A stretch of 64,000 nucleotides of DNA, taken from contig NZ_LAZU01000008.1 of NCBI RefSeq assembly GCF_000987955.1, forward strand, positions 1 through 64,000, in the 5' to 3' direction. Within the stretch, counting starts at the first letter, position 1, and the number at the start of each line of letters is the position of its first letter. Source of the stretch: Paenibacillus sp. DMB20. GTDB lineage: Bacteria; Bacillota; Bacilli; Paenibacillales; Paenibacillaceae. Made by a program: the position numbers and the translations under genes. Under the pieces are notes generated by a model that ran no database searches, was not told the origin of the DNA, and saw only the letters and a program-made list of their open reading frames with translations. This document shows positions 36,201 through 45,144 of the stretch, piece by piece.

Positions 36201-36815
36201 ATGAAACTGAAGAAAAAGGATATATTCTTTCAAACATTGGAGAATATGGCCGACACGGTAGTGCAAGCCGCAGATTATTTCTCGCAGCATGTTTCTAATC
36301 TACAAGATGCTCTAGAATTTGCAAATGAAATGAAAAAATTCGAGTCCCAGTGTGACACCTACACCCATACGATCATCACTGAGCTCAACAAGACGTTTAT
36401 TACGCCGATTGAACGAGACGATATCATGGATTTGACAACCAGCATGGACGATGTCATGGACGGTTTGGAAGCGACGGCATCGCGTTTTTACATGTATCAA
36501 TTGGGGCAGCCTGACGAATATATCGTGCAATTTGCCGAAATTTTGCGCCAGTCGTCCTATGAGATCCAGAAGGCGATTCATCTGCTTTCGCAAAAGAAAC
36601 TGCTTGCGATCCGCGAGTACACCATCCGTTTGAACGATCTGGAGAACCAGGGGGATGAACTGCTTCGCATTTGCATCAAGGAGCTGTTTGCCAAGGTATC
36701 CGATCCGATCGAACTGATTAAGCGAAAAGAAATTTACGAACGGCTTGAAACGACCACGGACACTTGCGAAGACGTGGCTAATAGGCTCGAGTCCATTATT
36801 ATGCGTAATTCGTAA
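36201..36815 (+). CDS. DUF47/PhoU-like protein, phosphate uptake accessory
   Basis: A 204-residue helical protein of the DUF47 family (TIGR00153 type), PhoU-like, with conserved acidic stretches (DIMDLTTSMDDVMDGLEA). It pairs with PiT transporters and modulates them. The Pit gene begins 15 bp downstream. Confidence 0.9.
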   Translation: MKLKKKDIFFQTLENMADTVVQAADYFSQHVSNLQDALEFANEMKKFESQCDTYTHTIITELNKTFITPIERDDIMDLTTSMDDVMDGLEATASRFYMYQLGQPDEYIVQFAEILRQSSYEIQKAIHLLSQKKLLAIREYTIRLNDLENQGDELLRICIKELFAKVSDPIELIKRKEIYERLETTTDTCEDVANRLESIIMRNS

Positions 36816-36829
36816 GGGGTCCTTTAACT

Positions 36830-37819
36830 ATGGAAACAACAATGCTCGTATTAGGTATCGTCGTATTTTTGGCATTAGCTTTCGACTTTATCAACGGGTT
36901 TCACGATACGGCCAATGCGATAGCCACCTCGGTGTCCACCCGGGCGCTTAAACCCCGGACGGCGATCCTACTGGCGGCATCCATGAACTTTGTCGGAGCC
37001 ATGATGTTTACCGGCGTAGCCAAGACGATCGGCGGAAGCGTGGCCGACCCGGCCAAGCTCGACAACGGGATAGAGGTCGTTATTGCAACATTGATCTCTG
37101 CCATTATCTGGAATCTGGTAACCTGGTGGTTCGGCATTCCTTCGTCCTCGTCCCATGCCCTGATCGGCGCGCTGGCCGGCGCGGTGTTCGTCGGAGCGGG
37201 AAGCGACAAGCTGAACTATGCCGGTTTTACCGATATTGTGCTGGCTTTGATATTATCCCCGATCATCGCTTTTGTCGTGGGTTACCTCATTATGCAGCTC
37301 TTGAAGGTTATTTTCGCCAAACACAGCCCGCATACGGTGAACAAAGGCTTCCGTACGATGCAGATTTTCACCGCGGCCCTGCAGTCCTTCACGCACGGCA
37401 CGAACGACGCGCAGAAGGCCATGGGTATCATTACCTTCGCATTGGTGACTTCGGGTCAGCTGAACGAGATGGAGGTTCCGTTCTGGGTTAAAGTGTCCGC
37501 GGCAACGGCCATGGCACTCGGCACATCCATCGGAGGCTGGAAGATCATCAAGACGATGGGTACGAAAATTTTCAAAATCGAGCCGATCAACGGGTTCGCG
37601 GCCGACTTTACCGGGGCAACCGTTATTTTCTCGGCAACGCTGCTTCACCTGCCGATCAGTACGACGCACGCGATTACTTCGGCCATTCTGGGCGTCGGCT
37701 CGGCCAAACGCTTTTCGGCCGTAAAATGGTCCCTTGCGGGACGCATCGTCATCACATGGTTCATCACCATTCCGATTACGGCAGTGCTTGCGGGACTTAT
37801 TTTTAAGCTTCTGTTCTAG
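36830..37819 (+). CDS. Inorganic phosphate transporter, PiT family
   Basis: 329 residues, about ten membrane helices, with the duplicated PiT signature: FDFINGFHDTANAIATSVST near the N terminus and FTHGTNDAQKAMGII in the second half. Low-affinity proton- or metal-coupled phosphate uptake. Second gene of the DUF47-pit operon. Confidence 0.93.
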   Translation: METTMLVLGIVVFLALAFDFINGFHDTANAIATSVSTRALKPRTAILLAASMNFVGAMMFTGVAKTIGGSVADPAKLDNGIEVVIATLISAIIWNLVTWWFGIPSSSSHALIGALAGAVFVGAGSDKLNYAGFTDIVLALILSPIIAFVVGYLIMQLLKVIFAKHSPHTVNKGFRTMQIFTAALQSFTHGTNDAQKAMGIITFALVTSGQLNEMEVPFWVKVSAATAMALGTSIGGWKIIKTMGTKIFKIEPINGFAADFTGATVIFSATLLHLPISTTHAITSAILGVGSAKRFSAVKWSLAGRIVITWFITIPITAVLAGLIFKLLF

Positions 37820-37859
37820 AGGCAAAACGCACATACACATAGAGATAGGATAGCTGTGG

Positions 37860-37885
37860 AGCCAATCGTTCAGGTTGGCTTTTTT
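37860..37885 (+). terminator. Intrinsic terminator after pit
   Basis: AGCCAA (37860-37865) / TTGGCT (37875-37880) with T-run. Confidence 0.8.
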
Positions 37886-37930
37886 GTTAATCTTTGAACC
37901 GTTCCGGTACATGAAAAGGGGGCATGTGGC

Positions 37931-38887
37931 ATGATTCGCACGTTAGCGGTGAAGAAGAACCGCGAAGCGGTCATTGGCGTTCCGCTGGAGGAGCTCCGAT
38001 TGGAGGAGTATGAATGGGCGTGGGTGGATTTTGATGCGCCCACGCCGGAGGAGTCACGTCTGCTTGAGACTTATTTTCGCTTCCACCCGCTTGCGGTCGA
38101 GGACTGCCTGCATATTCTTCAGCGGCCCAAGCTGGACTACTACGAAGATTTGCAGTTTCTCGTTCTGCATGGACTGGATCCGGACAGTCTGCAGGCGGTG
38201 GAAGTGGATTTGTTCCTGTCGCCTTCGCTGTTCGTGTCGTTTCACATGACCCCGATGATGGAAATGGACGAGGCGTGGGAGCGGGTTACCAAGCATGCCG
38301 GCAGCGGTAAGGTGCGGGAGAACGGACCGACCTTCGCGGCTTATACCGTGATGGACAAACTGGTGGACCAGTATTTCCCTAGCCTGTTCGCGATTGAGGA
38401 TGAACTCGCGGATATCGAGAGCCAGAGCGGGGAGGAATCGGTTGAGGACCTGATGCATCAGGTTTTTGAGCTGCGCTCCAAGCTGTTGAAGCTGAGAAGG
38501 ACGGTCGTGCCGATGCGGGATCTCCTGTACCGGGTGGTGAATTCGCAGCATGTCCAGCGGCACGGGCATCACGCTTATTTTTCGGATATTTATGACCATT
38601 TGCTGAAGCTGGCGGATATGATCGAAGCGGACCGGGAAATGACGGCGGACCTGCGGGACAGCTACATTTCGCTGAATTCCAACCGGATGAACAATATCAT
38701 GAAAACATTGACGGTGATCACGACCATCTTTATGCCGCTCACTTTGATTGCGGGCATTTACGGGATGAACTTTGATCATATGCCGGAGCTGCACTGGCGT
38801 TATGGATATGGGCTTGTACTCCTGCTGATGTTTGTTCTCGGGGGAGGAATGGTGCTGTGGTTCATGCGGCGGGGCTGGTTTAAATAG
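37931..38887 (+). CDS. corA: CorA-type magnesium/cobalt channel
   Basis: A 318-residue CorA/ZntB family protein: large cytoplasmic N-terminal domain, two C-terminal membrane helices and the signature GMN in YGMNFDHMPEL (about residue 278). It sits behind AAGGGGG. No M-box riboswitch is visible upstream. Confidence 0.92.
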   Translation: MIRTLAVKKNREAVIGVPLEELRLEEYEWAWVDFDAPTPEESRLLETYFRFHPLAVEDCLHILQRPKLDYYEDLQFLVLHGLDPDSLQAVEVDLFLSPSLFVSFHMTPMMEMDEAWERVTKHAGSGKVRENGPTFAAYTVMDKLVDQYFPSLFAIEDELADIESQSGEESVEDLMHQVFELRSKLLKLRRTVVPMRDLLYRVVNSQHVQRHGHHAYFSDIYDHLLKLADMIEADREMTADLRDSYISLNSNRMNNIMKTLTVITTIFMPLTLIAGIYGMNFDHMPELHWRYGYGLVLLLMFVLGGGMVLWFMRRGWFK

Positions 38888-38994
38888 GCCTGCCGGCGAT
38901 GGCAGAGGTGGCGGGAATGGAAATCGTATGCAGTTTTCGTATTTTCGATTCAGAGCCGCGCTGAAGGGTAAAGGCATGCAGAGGAGGGTTCGTT

Positions 38995-39360
38995 ATGATC
39001 ACGAAACTGCGAAGCCGCCTTCTCCGCGGCCGGAAGCACCGTCCGGGCGAGCCTTTGCGATCCCGTATCCTGCAGAGATTGGCCCGGGCTGCCAAACGCA
39101 AACGAAAATTGACGGTGATAAACCGTTACGAAACCGGCATGGTACTCAGCGAAATCGTGACGGGTTTGCTGTTTATCGCCGGCAGCATTTCCATGTTCTA
39201 TCCGCAAACGGAACGGATCCCGACGGTGCTGTATCTGACGGGCAGCATTATGATGCTGCTGCGGTCCGGACTTCGGGCATCCTACTGGTTTCGCCTGAAG
39301 ACCCTGGAGAAGGATAACCGAAACCCGAAAGCGACGGGGGAAGGCGACTGGAGCCGTTAA
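38995..39360 (+). CDS. YrhK-like small membrane protein
   Basis: A 121-residue protein with a very basic N terminus and two hydrophobic segments (IVTGLLFIAGSISMFYP, TVLYLTGSIMMLLRSGL), resembling the YrhK domain. GGAGGG precedes the ATG. Function unknown; 107 bp after corA. Confidence 0.7.
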   Translation: MITKLRSRLLRGRKHRPGEPLRSRILQRLARAAKRKRKLTVINRYETGMVLSEIVTGLLFIAGSISMFYPQTERIPTVLYLTGSIMMLLRSGLRASYWFRLKTLEKDNRNPKATGEGDWSR

Positions 39361-39435
39361 TGTGCAAACAAAGCGGCCAAATTATGCGGGCCTGCCAAGA
39401 AAAAAAGATCAGGCGTTGATACATGCCGTCATGTC

Positions 39436-39490
39436 AGGCCCGGACGCGGCAAAAGGGAGGAGGTTGCCTGTCATCCGTCCGGGCCTTTCT
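39436..39490 (+). terminator. Intrinsic terminator
   Basis: AGGCCCGGACG (39436-39446) / CGTCCGGGCCT (39476-39486) with TTTCTTCT. Confidence 0.7.
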
Positions 39491-39539
39491 TCTACTCGGG
39501 CGCGACGGCCCTTATCGCGGCCGGCTTAAGCCGTGAAGG

Positions 39540-40118
39540 TTAGGACCGCCGACGTTTGCGGCCGCCGGAGGAGGTGCGGCGCGATCCCGATCTGCGCTTG
39601 CCGGATTTGGAGGTTCGGCGTCTTGGAGGCACGTATTCGAAGTCGTCGGATTTTTCGGTAAGTGAGGCGGCGCCCCCTTTCTTAAACGCCCCGGCGAAAA
39701 GCTGCATCATCGGCGCGAGCTGTTGAAAGCTCTGCATGATTTTTTGGACCTTGCCAATGTTGCTGACGATGCCTTCAATGCCTCCCATCTTTTCAACAAT
39801 GCCCTTCAGATCGAGGTTGCTAAGGTTCAGTCCGCCAAGAAGGCCTCCAAGCCCCCCGCCTGAAGAGGCAGGAGCCTGAGCTGTAGAGGCAGCAAAGGGA
39901 AAGGAGGCTGCAGCCTCAGGGTTAACTTCGATGGGAGCTATGGATGGCTGGGCGGGGCCGGGATAGAAGGAGGAAACCCCCATATCGGCAGGGATATCGG
40001 CATATGGATGAACACCGGGATAAGGCGATGCAGGCAGTGATTCACTCAGTGCCCGGATGGAGGCCCGGGGGGAGGAAGCGGTTCGACGGTGATGATGGTA
40101 ATGCTGTAGTCCTGACAT
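39540..40118 (-). CDS. Hypothetical low-complexity protein with basic tail
   Basis: A 192-residue protein: His/Ser/Pro-rich N-terminal part (SGLQHYHHHRRTASS), a Gly/Ala-rich middle, one ordered helical stretch (IEKMGGIEGIVSNIGKVQKI and following AFKKGG) and an Arg/Ser-rich tail (SGSRRTSSGGRKRRRS). The helical core recalls VrrA/YqfQ-like spore-coat-associated proteins, but I cannot assign it firmly. Confidence 0.6.
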   Translation of the reverse strand: MSGLQHYHHHRRTASSPRASIRALSESLPASPYPGVHPYADIPADMGVSSFYPGPAQPSIAPIEVNPEAAASFPFAASTAQAPASSGGGLGGLLGGLNLSNLDLKGIVEKMGGIEGIVSNIGKVQKIMQSFQQLAPMMQLFAGAFKKGGAASLTEKSDDFEYVPPRRRTSKSGKRRSGSRRTSSGGRKRRRS

Positions 40119-40298
40119 GTTATCACTTTCCTTTTTTGAATGGTTTACTATACTGTATGATATAGGCGGGCGGATGGCCTAGGCTCATGCCCCGGTTTCC
40201 GGGATAGGAGCGGAATCGGGCGTCTGCCCAGGAGCGGGCATTTTCGGAAAATGGGAAGTATCGTAGTTCATAATGCGATGAGACCGAGGGTTAAACTT

Positions 40299-40683
40299 AT
40301 GGAAAAATATATCGAGGGAATTAAAGATTTATTTGGGAATGAATATCGGAAAGAGTGCTGGCGCTGAAAAATAAGCAAAAAATAAAAAGTCATATCCATG
40401 CCGCGGCGACCGCGAAATGGATAGACAAAACGATAGCTGGATTGGGAGTAGGCTCGTTTGCATACGAGTTCTTTTGCAAAATACTTATGAAAAAGGTAGC
40501 GGAAATCGATTCGAAAGTTCGGAAATGGCATACACGCCCAAGCTTAGCCGCGTTGACCGAGATCTGCTTCAGCGCAAGAACCCGTCCGTGGATAACGTAT
40601 TTATTGAAGACTGTCGATCATCGCACGCCTCGAAGCTGAAGCAATCAAGTTCGCAGCCCTATAATTCGTTCGCCGCGTGGTGA
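40299..40683 (+). pseudogene. Possible broken gene, not recognised
   Basis: An ATG at 40299 behind GAGGG opens MEKYIEGIKDLFGNEYRKE and stops at 40367; a second frame from 40355 carries KNKQKIKSHIHAAATAKWID and GLGVGSFAYEFFCKILMKK; a third frame ends at 40683. Together they suggest one gene split by frameshifts, or chance. The part 40684-40910 shows nothing further. Confidence 0.3.
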
Positions 40684-40910
40684 CCCAAATGGACCGTGAG
40701 GGTAAGCTTCCCTGATGGTTTTTGATAAGATATCAGAAAGAATAAACTTTGAAGATAAATTTTTCAATCATGTGCCAAAGCGTAATTTTTATGGGGAATC
40801 GAGGTTTGTTTCACTGTCTTTTTTCCAAAGCTTATCTTATAGTTAAGGTGAACGATCCGGTACATGACGGACTGATATGGTCGTCCTGCACTGCGTGAAA
40901 TCGTTAATGC

Positions 40911-40940
40911 TTGAAAAGACTGTACCCGCTCGGGTACAAT
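40911..40940 (+). promoter_or_regulatory. yerC promoter with 18-bp palindromic operator
   Basis: TTGAAA (40911-40916) and TACAAT (40935-40940) are 18 bases apart. TGTACCCGCTCGGGTACA (40921-40938), with perfect 8-bp arms, fills the spacer and overlaps the -10. It is well placed for a repressor, possibly the TrpR-like YerC itself. Confidence 0.65.
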
Positions 40941-40974
40941 GAAGTTGGTATAAGTAACGGTAGGGGATGATCCA

Positions 40975-41264
40975 GTGCAATTAAAGAAGCTGAATGATAA
41001 AAGCATCGATCAATTATTTGAAGCAGTCCTGACTTTGAAAAACGTGGAAGAATGTTATGTTTTTTTCGATGATCTTTGCACGGTGAATGAAATACAATCT
41101 TTGTCTCAACGGCTTGAAGTCGCGAGAATGCTCGGCAAAGGATGCACATACAACCAGATCGAAGCGGAAACCGGAGCCAGCACGGCCACCATCTCGCGCG
41201 CAAACGGTGTTTGAATTACGGCAACGACGGGTATAAAATGGCGCTGGAGCGTCTGGGACGTTAA
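40975..41264 (+). CDS. yerC: TrpR-like YerC/YecD family regulator (frame broken by one apparent missing base)
   Basis: 96 residues after repair, starting at GTG. The TrpR-type helix-turn-helix reads EIQSLSQRLEVARMLGKGCT followed by GASTATISR. As written it ends ANGV; adding a base between 41200 and 41202 continues it as KRCLNYGNDGYKMALERLGR to a stop at 41264, the normal YerC ending. First gene of an operon with cbiX and a diacylglycerol-kinase-like gene. Confidence 0.85.
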
Positions 41265-41266
41265 GG

Positions 41267-42031
41267 ATGACGAAGCCCGGCGTACTGGTGATCAGTCACG
41301 GCTCAAGGGAGCGGCTATGGGTTTCCCTGGTGGATGAGGCCGTGCGCGAGCTCACCGCCAGAATGGATCTACCGGTAGAAGCCTCTTATCTGGAACTGGT
41401 AGAGGGCCGCCTGATTCAAGACGGGATATATGCATTGGAAGACCAGGGTGTCACGGACATGCTGGTTATTCCATTGTTCGTGTCTTCGGGCAGCACGCAT
41501 GTGGATGAAATAGCGTACGCTATAGGCGTCAAACCCGAGCCCGACAAGGAGACGGATTTGGAGCCGTTTGAGGTGAAGGCACGGGTGCATTTTGGCAGAC
41601 CGGTCGATGACGATCCGGATATTGCCGCCATGGTATGGGATAAGGTGCGGGGATTATCGAAGGATCCTTCGCGGGAAGTCATTCTGCTTGTCGGCCATGG
41701 CAGCCGGCATGAGTCGTTTCGGGCCCGCTGGGAGAAGGGGATGAAGTCCCTGGCCCGGCTCGTGGCCGAGGTGAGCGGTACGTCCGCGGATGCGGCCCTT
41801 CTGAATCCCGGCAATATCCGGGAGAAGGTGGAGGAGTGGAAGGAGCGCGGCTGCGAGGTGATCGTGGCTCCGCTTTTTTTAAGCGAGGGGTATTTCACCG
41901 AGAAGGTGATCCCGGACCGGCTGGAGGGGCTCGGCTGCCGTTATTCGGGGCAAACGCTGCTTCCGCATCCGCTGCTCCCGCAGTGGATGGCGAACCAGGC
42001 CCGGGAGCTTCTTGAATCTTTGAAATCATGA
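41267..42031 (+). CDS. cbiX: Sirohydrochlorin chelatase, CbiX family
   Basis: 254 residues in two ferredoxin-like halves, each with a metal-ligand His: LVISHGSRE near the N terminus and LLVGHGSRHESF in the middle. It inserts Fe or Co into sirohydrochlorin for siroheme or cobalamin. It begins 2 bp after the repaired yerC stop. Confidence 0.85.
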   Translation: MTKPGVLVISHGSRERLWVSLVDEAVRELTARMDLPVEASYLELVEGRLIQDGIYALEDQGVTDMLVIPLFVSSGSTHVDEIAYAIGVKPEPDKETDLEPFEVKARVHFGRPVDDDPDIAAMVWDKVRGLSKDPSREVILLVGHGSRHESFRARWEKGMKSLARLVAEVSGTSADAALLNPGNIREKVEEWKERGCEVIVAPLFLSEGYFTEKVIPDRLEGLGCRYSGQTLLPHPLLPQWMANQARELLESLKS

Positions 42032-42050
42032 ATACAGGTGGCGTATCGTA

Positions 42051-42932
42051 ATGAGAAGAGCACGTTTAATTTATAACCCCACCTCCGGGCGGGAGGAAAT
42101 GAAGCGCCGTTTGGCCGATGTGCTGCAGCGGCTGGACAGCGCGGGCATCGAGGCCTCCTGCCATGCGACGACCGGCGAGGGGGATGCAGCGCGCGAGGCC
42201 GCGGAGGCCGTGGACCGGGGGTATGACCTGATTATCGCCGCCGGGGGCGACGGTACCCTGAATGAGGTCGTGAACGGGATGGCGGAGAAGGAGAACCTTC
42301 CTCCGCTGGGCGTGTTCCCGGTGGGAACGACCAATGATTTTGCCCGGGCGCTCGGCATCTCGAAGAACTGGGAAGAATACTGCGATCTGGTGATTCGCGG
42401 CGAGACCCGGCCGATTGACGTGGGGAAGGCCAATGACCGCTACTTCATAAATATTGCGGGCGGCGGCACGCTGACGGAGCTTACTTATGAGGTACCGAGC
42501 AGACTCAAGACGATGATCGGCCAACTGGCGTATTATTTGAAGGGCCTGGAGAAAATGGTCAGCCTGGCGCCGCAGGAGCTCATCATCAATGCGAGCGGGC
42601 AGGATGCGATTCATGACGAGTTCATGGTATTTCTCATTGCCAACAGCAATTCGGTCGGCGGCTTCGAGAGGCTCGCTCCCGGTGCCAGCATCGACGACGG
42701 CCTGTTCGACGTGATCGCGGTGCGTAAATGCAATCTGGCGGAGTTTGTCCGCCTCGTTACCCTTGCTTTGCGCGGGGAGCATGTGAACGACAAGAAGGTT
42801 ATTCACTTCCGGACCGACTATATGGAAGTCGTCTCCCCGGGTCTGGTGCAGCTGAACCTCGACGGCGAGTACGGCGGCGACCTGCCGGGAACGTTCCGCA
42901 TCCTGCCGCAGCATCTGCGTATTTTTGCTTAG
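42051..42932 (+). CDS. Diacylglycerol kinase catalytic-domain protein (DgkB/YegS/BmrU)
   Basis: 293 residues. The nucleotide loop AAGGDGTLNEVVNG and VGTTNDFARALGI are the family signatures; LDGEYGG near the end completes the fold. It phosphorylates diacylglycerol in lipid turnover. 19 bp after cbiX in the same operon. Confidence 0.92.
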   Translation: MRRARLIYNPTSGREEMKRRLADVLQRLDSAGIEASCHATTGEGDAAREAAEAVDRGYDLIIAAGGDGTLNEVVNGMAEKENLPPLGVFPVGTTNDFARALGISKNWEEYCDLVIRGETRPIDVGKANDRYFINIAGGGTLTELTYEVPSRLKTMIGQLAYYLKGLEKMVSLAPQELIINASGQDAIHDEFMVFLIANSNSVGGFERLAPGASIDDGLFDVIAVRKCNLAEFVRLVTLALRGEHVNDKKVIHFRTDYMEVVSPGLVQLNLDGEYGGDLPGTFRILPQHLRIFA

Positions 42933-42996
42933 AACGCGAAATCAATGGAATATGATAGGAAGCTCCCGTATAATGATGGATGGAGCTTGGACGACA

Positions 42997-43018
42997 GGCT
43001 CCCGTCAGGGAGCTTTTT
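42997..43018 (+). terminator. Intrinsic terminator
   Basis: GGCTCCC / GGGAGCT with T-run after the lipid kinase gene. Confidence 0.7.
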
Positions 43019-43158
43019 GCGTTGCCGGAGATTTTCGGTGACCATGAAATGAAGATCAGGATGAAAACGAGAATGAAGATGAAGATTAAAATGCAGATCA
43101 GGGAATATTTAAAATAGATCAGAACACGTGAGATGCTGAAGGGAAAGAAGTGAACTCC

Positions 43159-44889
43159 ATGAAAAAGAACCGCAGCGGACAAACGGGACGCCACCGCAGC
43201 AAAACGACAGGGGACAGGCTTCAGGCCGGTAAGTCCAAAAACAAAACGGGCGGCAGCCGCAAATCCTCGGCCGACATTGCCGGACTGCCGGTCGCGAAGA
43301 GCGACGTGGTTACCATTGATATTATCGGCATGAACCATGACGGCGAAGGGGTCGGCCGGGCGGAGGGCTATACCCTGTTCGTTCAGGGCGCGCTGCCCGG
43401 CGAAAAAGTCCGGGTGAAGGTGCTGAAGACGAAGAAGCAGTACGGCTACGCGAAGCTGCTGGAGCTGGTACAGGCCAGCCCGAACCGGATCGCTGCTCCA
43501 TGCCCAATCTACGACAAATGCGGCGGCTGCCAGCTGCAGCATATGGACTATGCCGCGCAGCTTGCGTGGAAGCGCCAGCTGGTGGTGGACAACCTGGAAC
43601 GGATCGGGAAGCTGCGGGTGCAGGGCGGTACGGGTTTGGAAGTTGGAGAAAGTGGTTCTGGTGGGAATGCTGATATGAATGGTGCAGAGGCGAGTGGGAA
43701 AGCGGCGGATTTGAATGCTGGTGCTGATGTGAGCTCGGCTGATGCTATTTTGCGTGCGACAGCCGAAGCATCGGGAGGAGAAGCTCGGGGAACCTTGCCG
43801 GATGATCAGGCTGAAGGGGCTGACCGTAAGGTTCAGGACAACCGAGATACCGACGCTCCCGGCATTATCGTACGTCCTACGCTCGGCATGAGCGAGCCTT
43901 GGCGCTACCGCAACAAGTCCCAGGTACCGATCGGCGTAACCGAGGGCGGGCTGGTCGGCGGCTTTTATGCGCGGGGCAGCCACCGGATCGTGGACATGGA
44001 GACCTGTCTCATTCAGCATGAACAAAACGATGAAGTGGTGCGCCGGGTGAAGGCCATCGGCCGCAGGCTCGGCATTACGGCCTACAACGAGGAGACCGGA
44101 CAAGGCCTGCTGCGTCATGTGGTGGTCAAAATCGGCTTTACCACTGGCGAGATGATGATCGTACTTGTCACCAATGGCGAGGCCATTCCGCGTGCGGATG
44201 AATGGATTGCGGCGATCCGTGAAGAGCTCCCTGCCGTAGTCAGCATCTGCCAGAACGTGAACAAGCGCCAGACGAATGTCATCTTCGGCGATGTCACCCG
44301 TGTCCTGTGGGGACGCGAGGTCATTCACGATTACATCGGAGACGTAAAGTTTGCTATCTCGGCCCGTTCCTTCTACCAGGTGAACCCGGCACAGACCGAG
44401 GTACTGTACGGAAAGACGGTGGAATATGCGGGCTTAACCGGCAAGGAAACGGTGTTCGATGCCTACTGCGGCATCGGCACGATCTCGCTGTTTCTGGCCC
44501 AGCACGCCAAGAAGGTGTACGGCGTCGAGATCGTTAAGGAAGCGATTGAGGATGCGCGCTCGAACGCGAAGCTGAACGGCATGGACCATGTGGAGTTTGA
44601 GGTGGGTGCATCCGAGGATGTGATTCCCCGCTGGAAAGAGCAAGGCATCGAGGCCGACGTCATCGTCGTCGACCCGCCACGTAAGGGCTGCGATCCGCGC
44701 CTCTTGGAGACGATTCTTGAGATGAAGCCGAAGCGGGTGGTGTATGTGAGCTGTAATCCATCTACGCTCGCGAGGGATTTGAGCGTGTTGGAGGAAGGTG
44801 GGTACTCCACGGTTGAAGTTACGCCGGTGGATATGTTCCCGCATACGGTGCATGTGGAATCTGTGGCTTTACTGGTGAGGGACGTGTAG
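43159..44889 (+). CDS. rlmD: 23S rRNA (uracil-C5)-methyltransferase, RlmD/RlmCD type
   Basis: About 576 residues. A basic N-terminal tail, TRAM domain (about 50-110), cysteine cluster CPIYDKCGGC for an Fe-S cluster, SAM-binding FDAYCGIGTISLF and catalytic Cys in VYVSCNPSTLARDL. An ~80-residue low-complexity Gly/Ala/Glu/Asp insert (about 154-235) interrupts the domain after the Fe-S region; most homologues lack it. The start at 43159 is chosen over the GTG at 43150. Confidence 0.92.
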   Translation: MKKNRSGQTGRHRSKTTGDRLQAGKSKNKTGGSRKSSADIAGLPVAKSDVVTIDIIGMNHDGEGVGRAEGYTLFVQGALPGEKVRVKVLKTKKQYGYAKLLELVQASPNRIAAPCPIYDKCGGCQLQHMDYAAQLAWKRQLVVDNLERIGKLRVQGGTGLEVGESGSGGNADMNGAEASGKAADLNAGADVSSADAILRATAEASGGEARGTLPDDQAEGADRKVQDNRDTDAPGIIVRPTLGMSEPWRYRNKSQVPIGVTEGGLVGGFYARGSHRIVDMETCLIQHEQNDEVVRRVKAIGRRLGITAYNEETGQGLLRHVVVKIGFTTGEMMIVLVTNGEAIPRADEWIAAIREELPAVVSICQNVNKRQTNVIFGDVTRVLWGREVIHDYIGDVKFAISARSFYQVNPAQTEVLYGKTVEYAGLTGKETVFDAYCGIGTISLFLAQHAKKVYGVEIVKEAIEDARSNAKLNGMDHVEFEVGASEDVIPRWKEQGIEADVIVVDPPRKGCDPRLLETILEMKPKRVVYVSCNPSTLARDLSVLEEGGYSTVEVTPVDMFPHTVHVESVALLVRDV

Positions 44890-44967
44890 GCCCCCAATAA
44901 ACCCATGCTATTCATAATAAACTCGTGCTAATAATTGAATAAAGACGTGATAAAATCCGGGAATGGA

Positions 44968-45010
44968 TAAAGGGGAAAACCCAGAGTCATCAAGCCGTTC
45001 CCCTGTTTTT
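44968..45010 (+). terminator. Terminator-like hairpin
   Basis: AGGGGAA / TTCCCCT with GTTTTTG. Beyond it the sequence becomes AT-rich; 45010-45144 holds only the promoter region of the next gene. Confidence 0.5.
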
Positions 45011-45144
45011 GTATCAAGACATTATTAAGACTATAATAAAGTTTTGATGGAAAAAGTTGGGTTGAAAATTAAGGATATGATATGCGTAACAAAATAATAT
45101 ACAACTACCTATGGAGGGTAACACCTCAATAATTTGGAGGGTAT

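Noticed and set aside
37820-37930. M-box magnesium riboswitch before corA
   Set aside because: The spacer holds only the pit terminator and a ribosome binding site; it is too short and lacks the conserved elements.
42799-44328. Long minus-strand open frame (509 codons) opposite the lipid kinase and rlmD genes
   Set aside because: It spans a gene end, a terminator and another gene in the antisense direction, has no family match and is explained by GC-biased codon use of the real genes.
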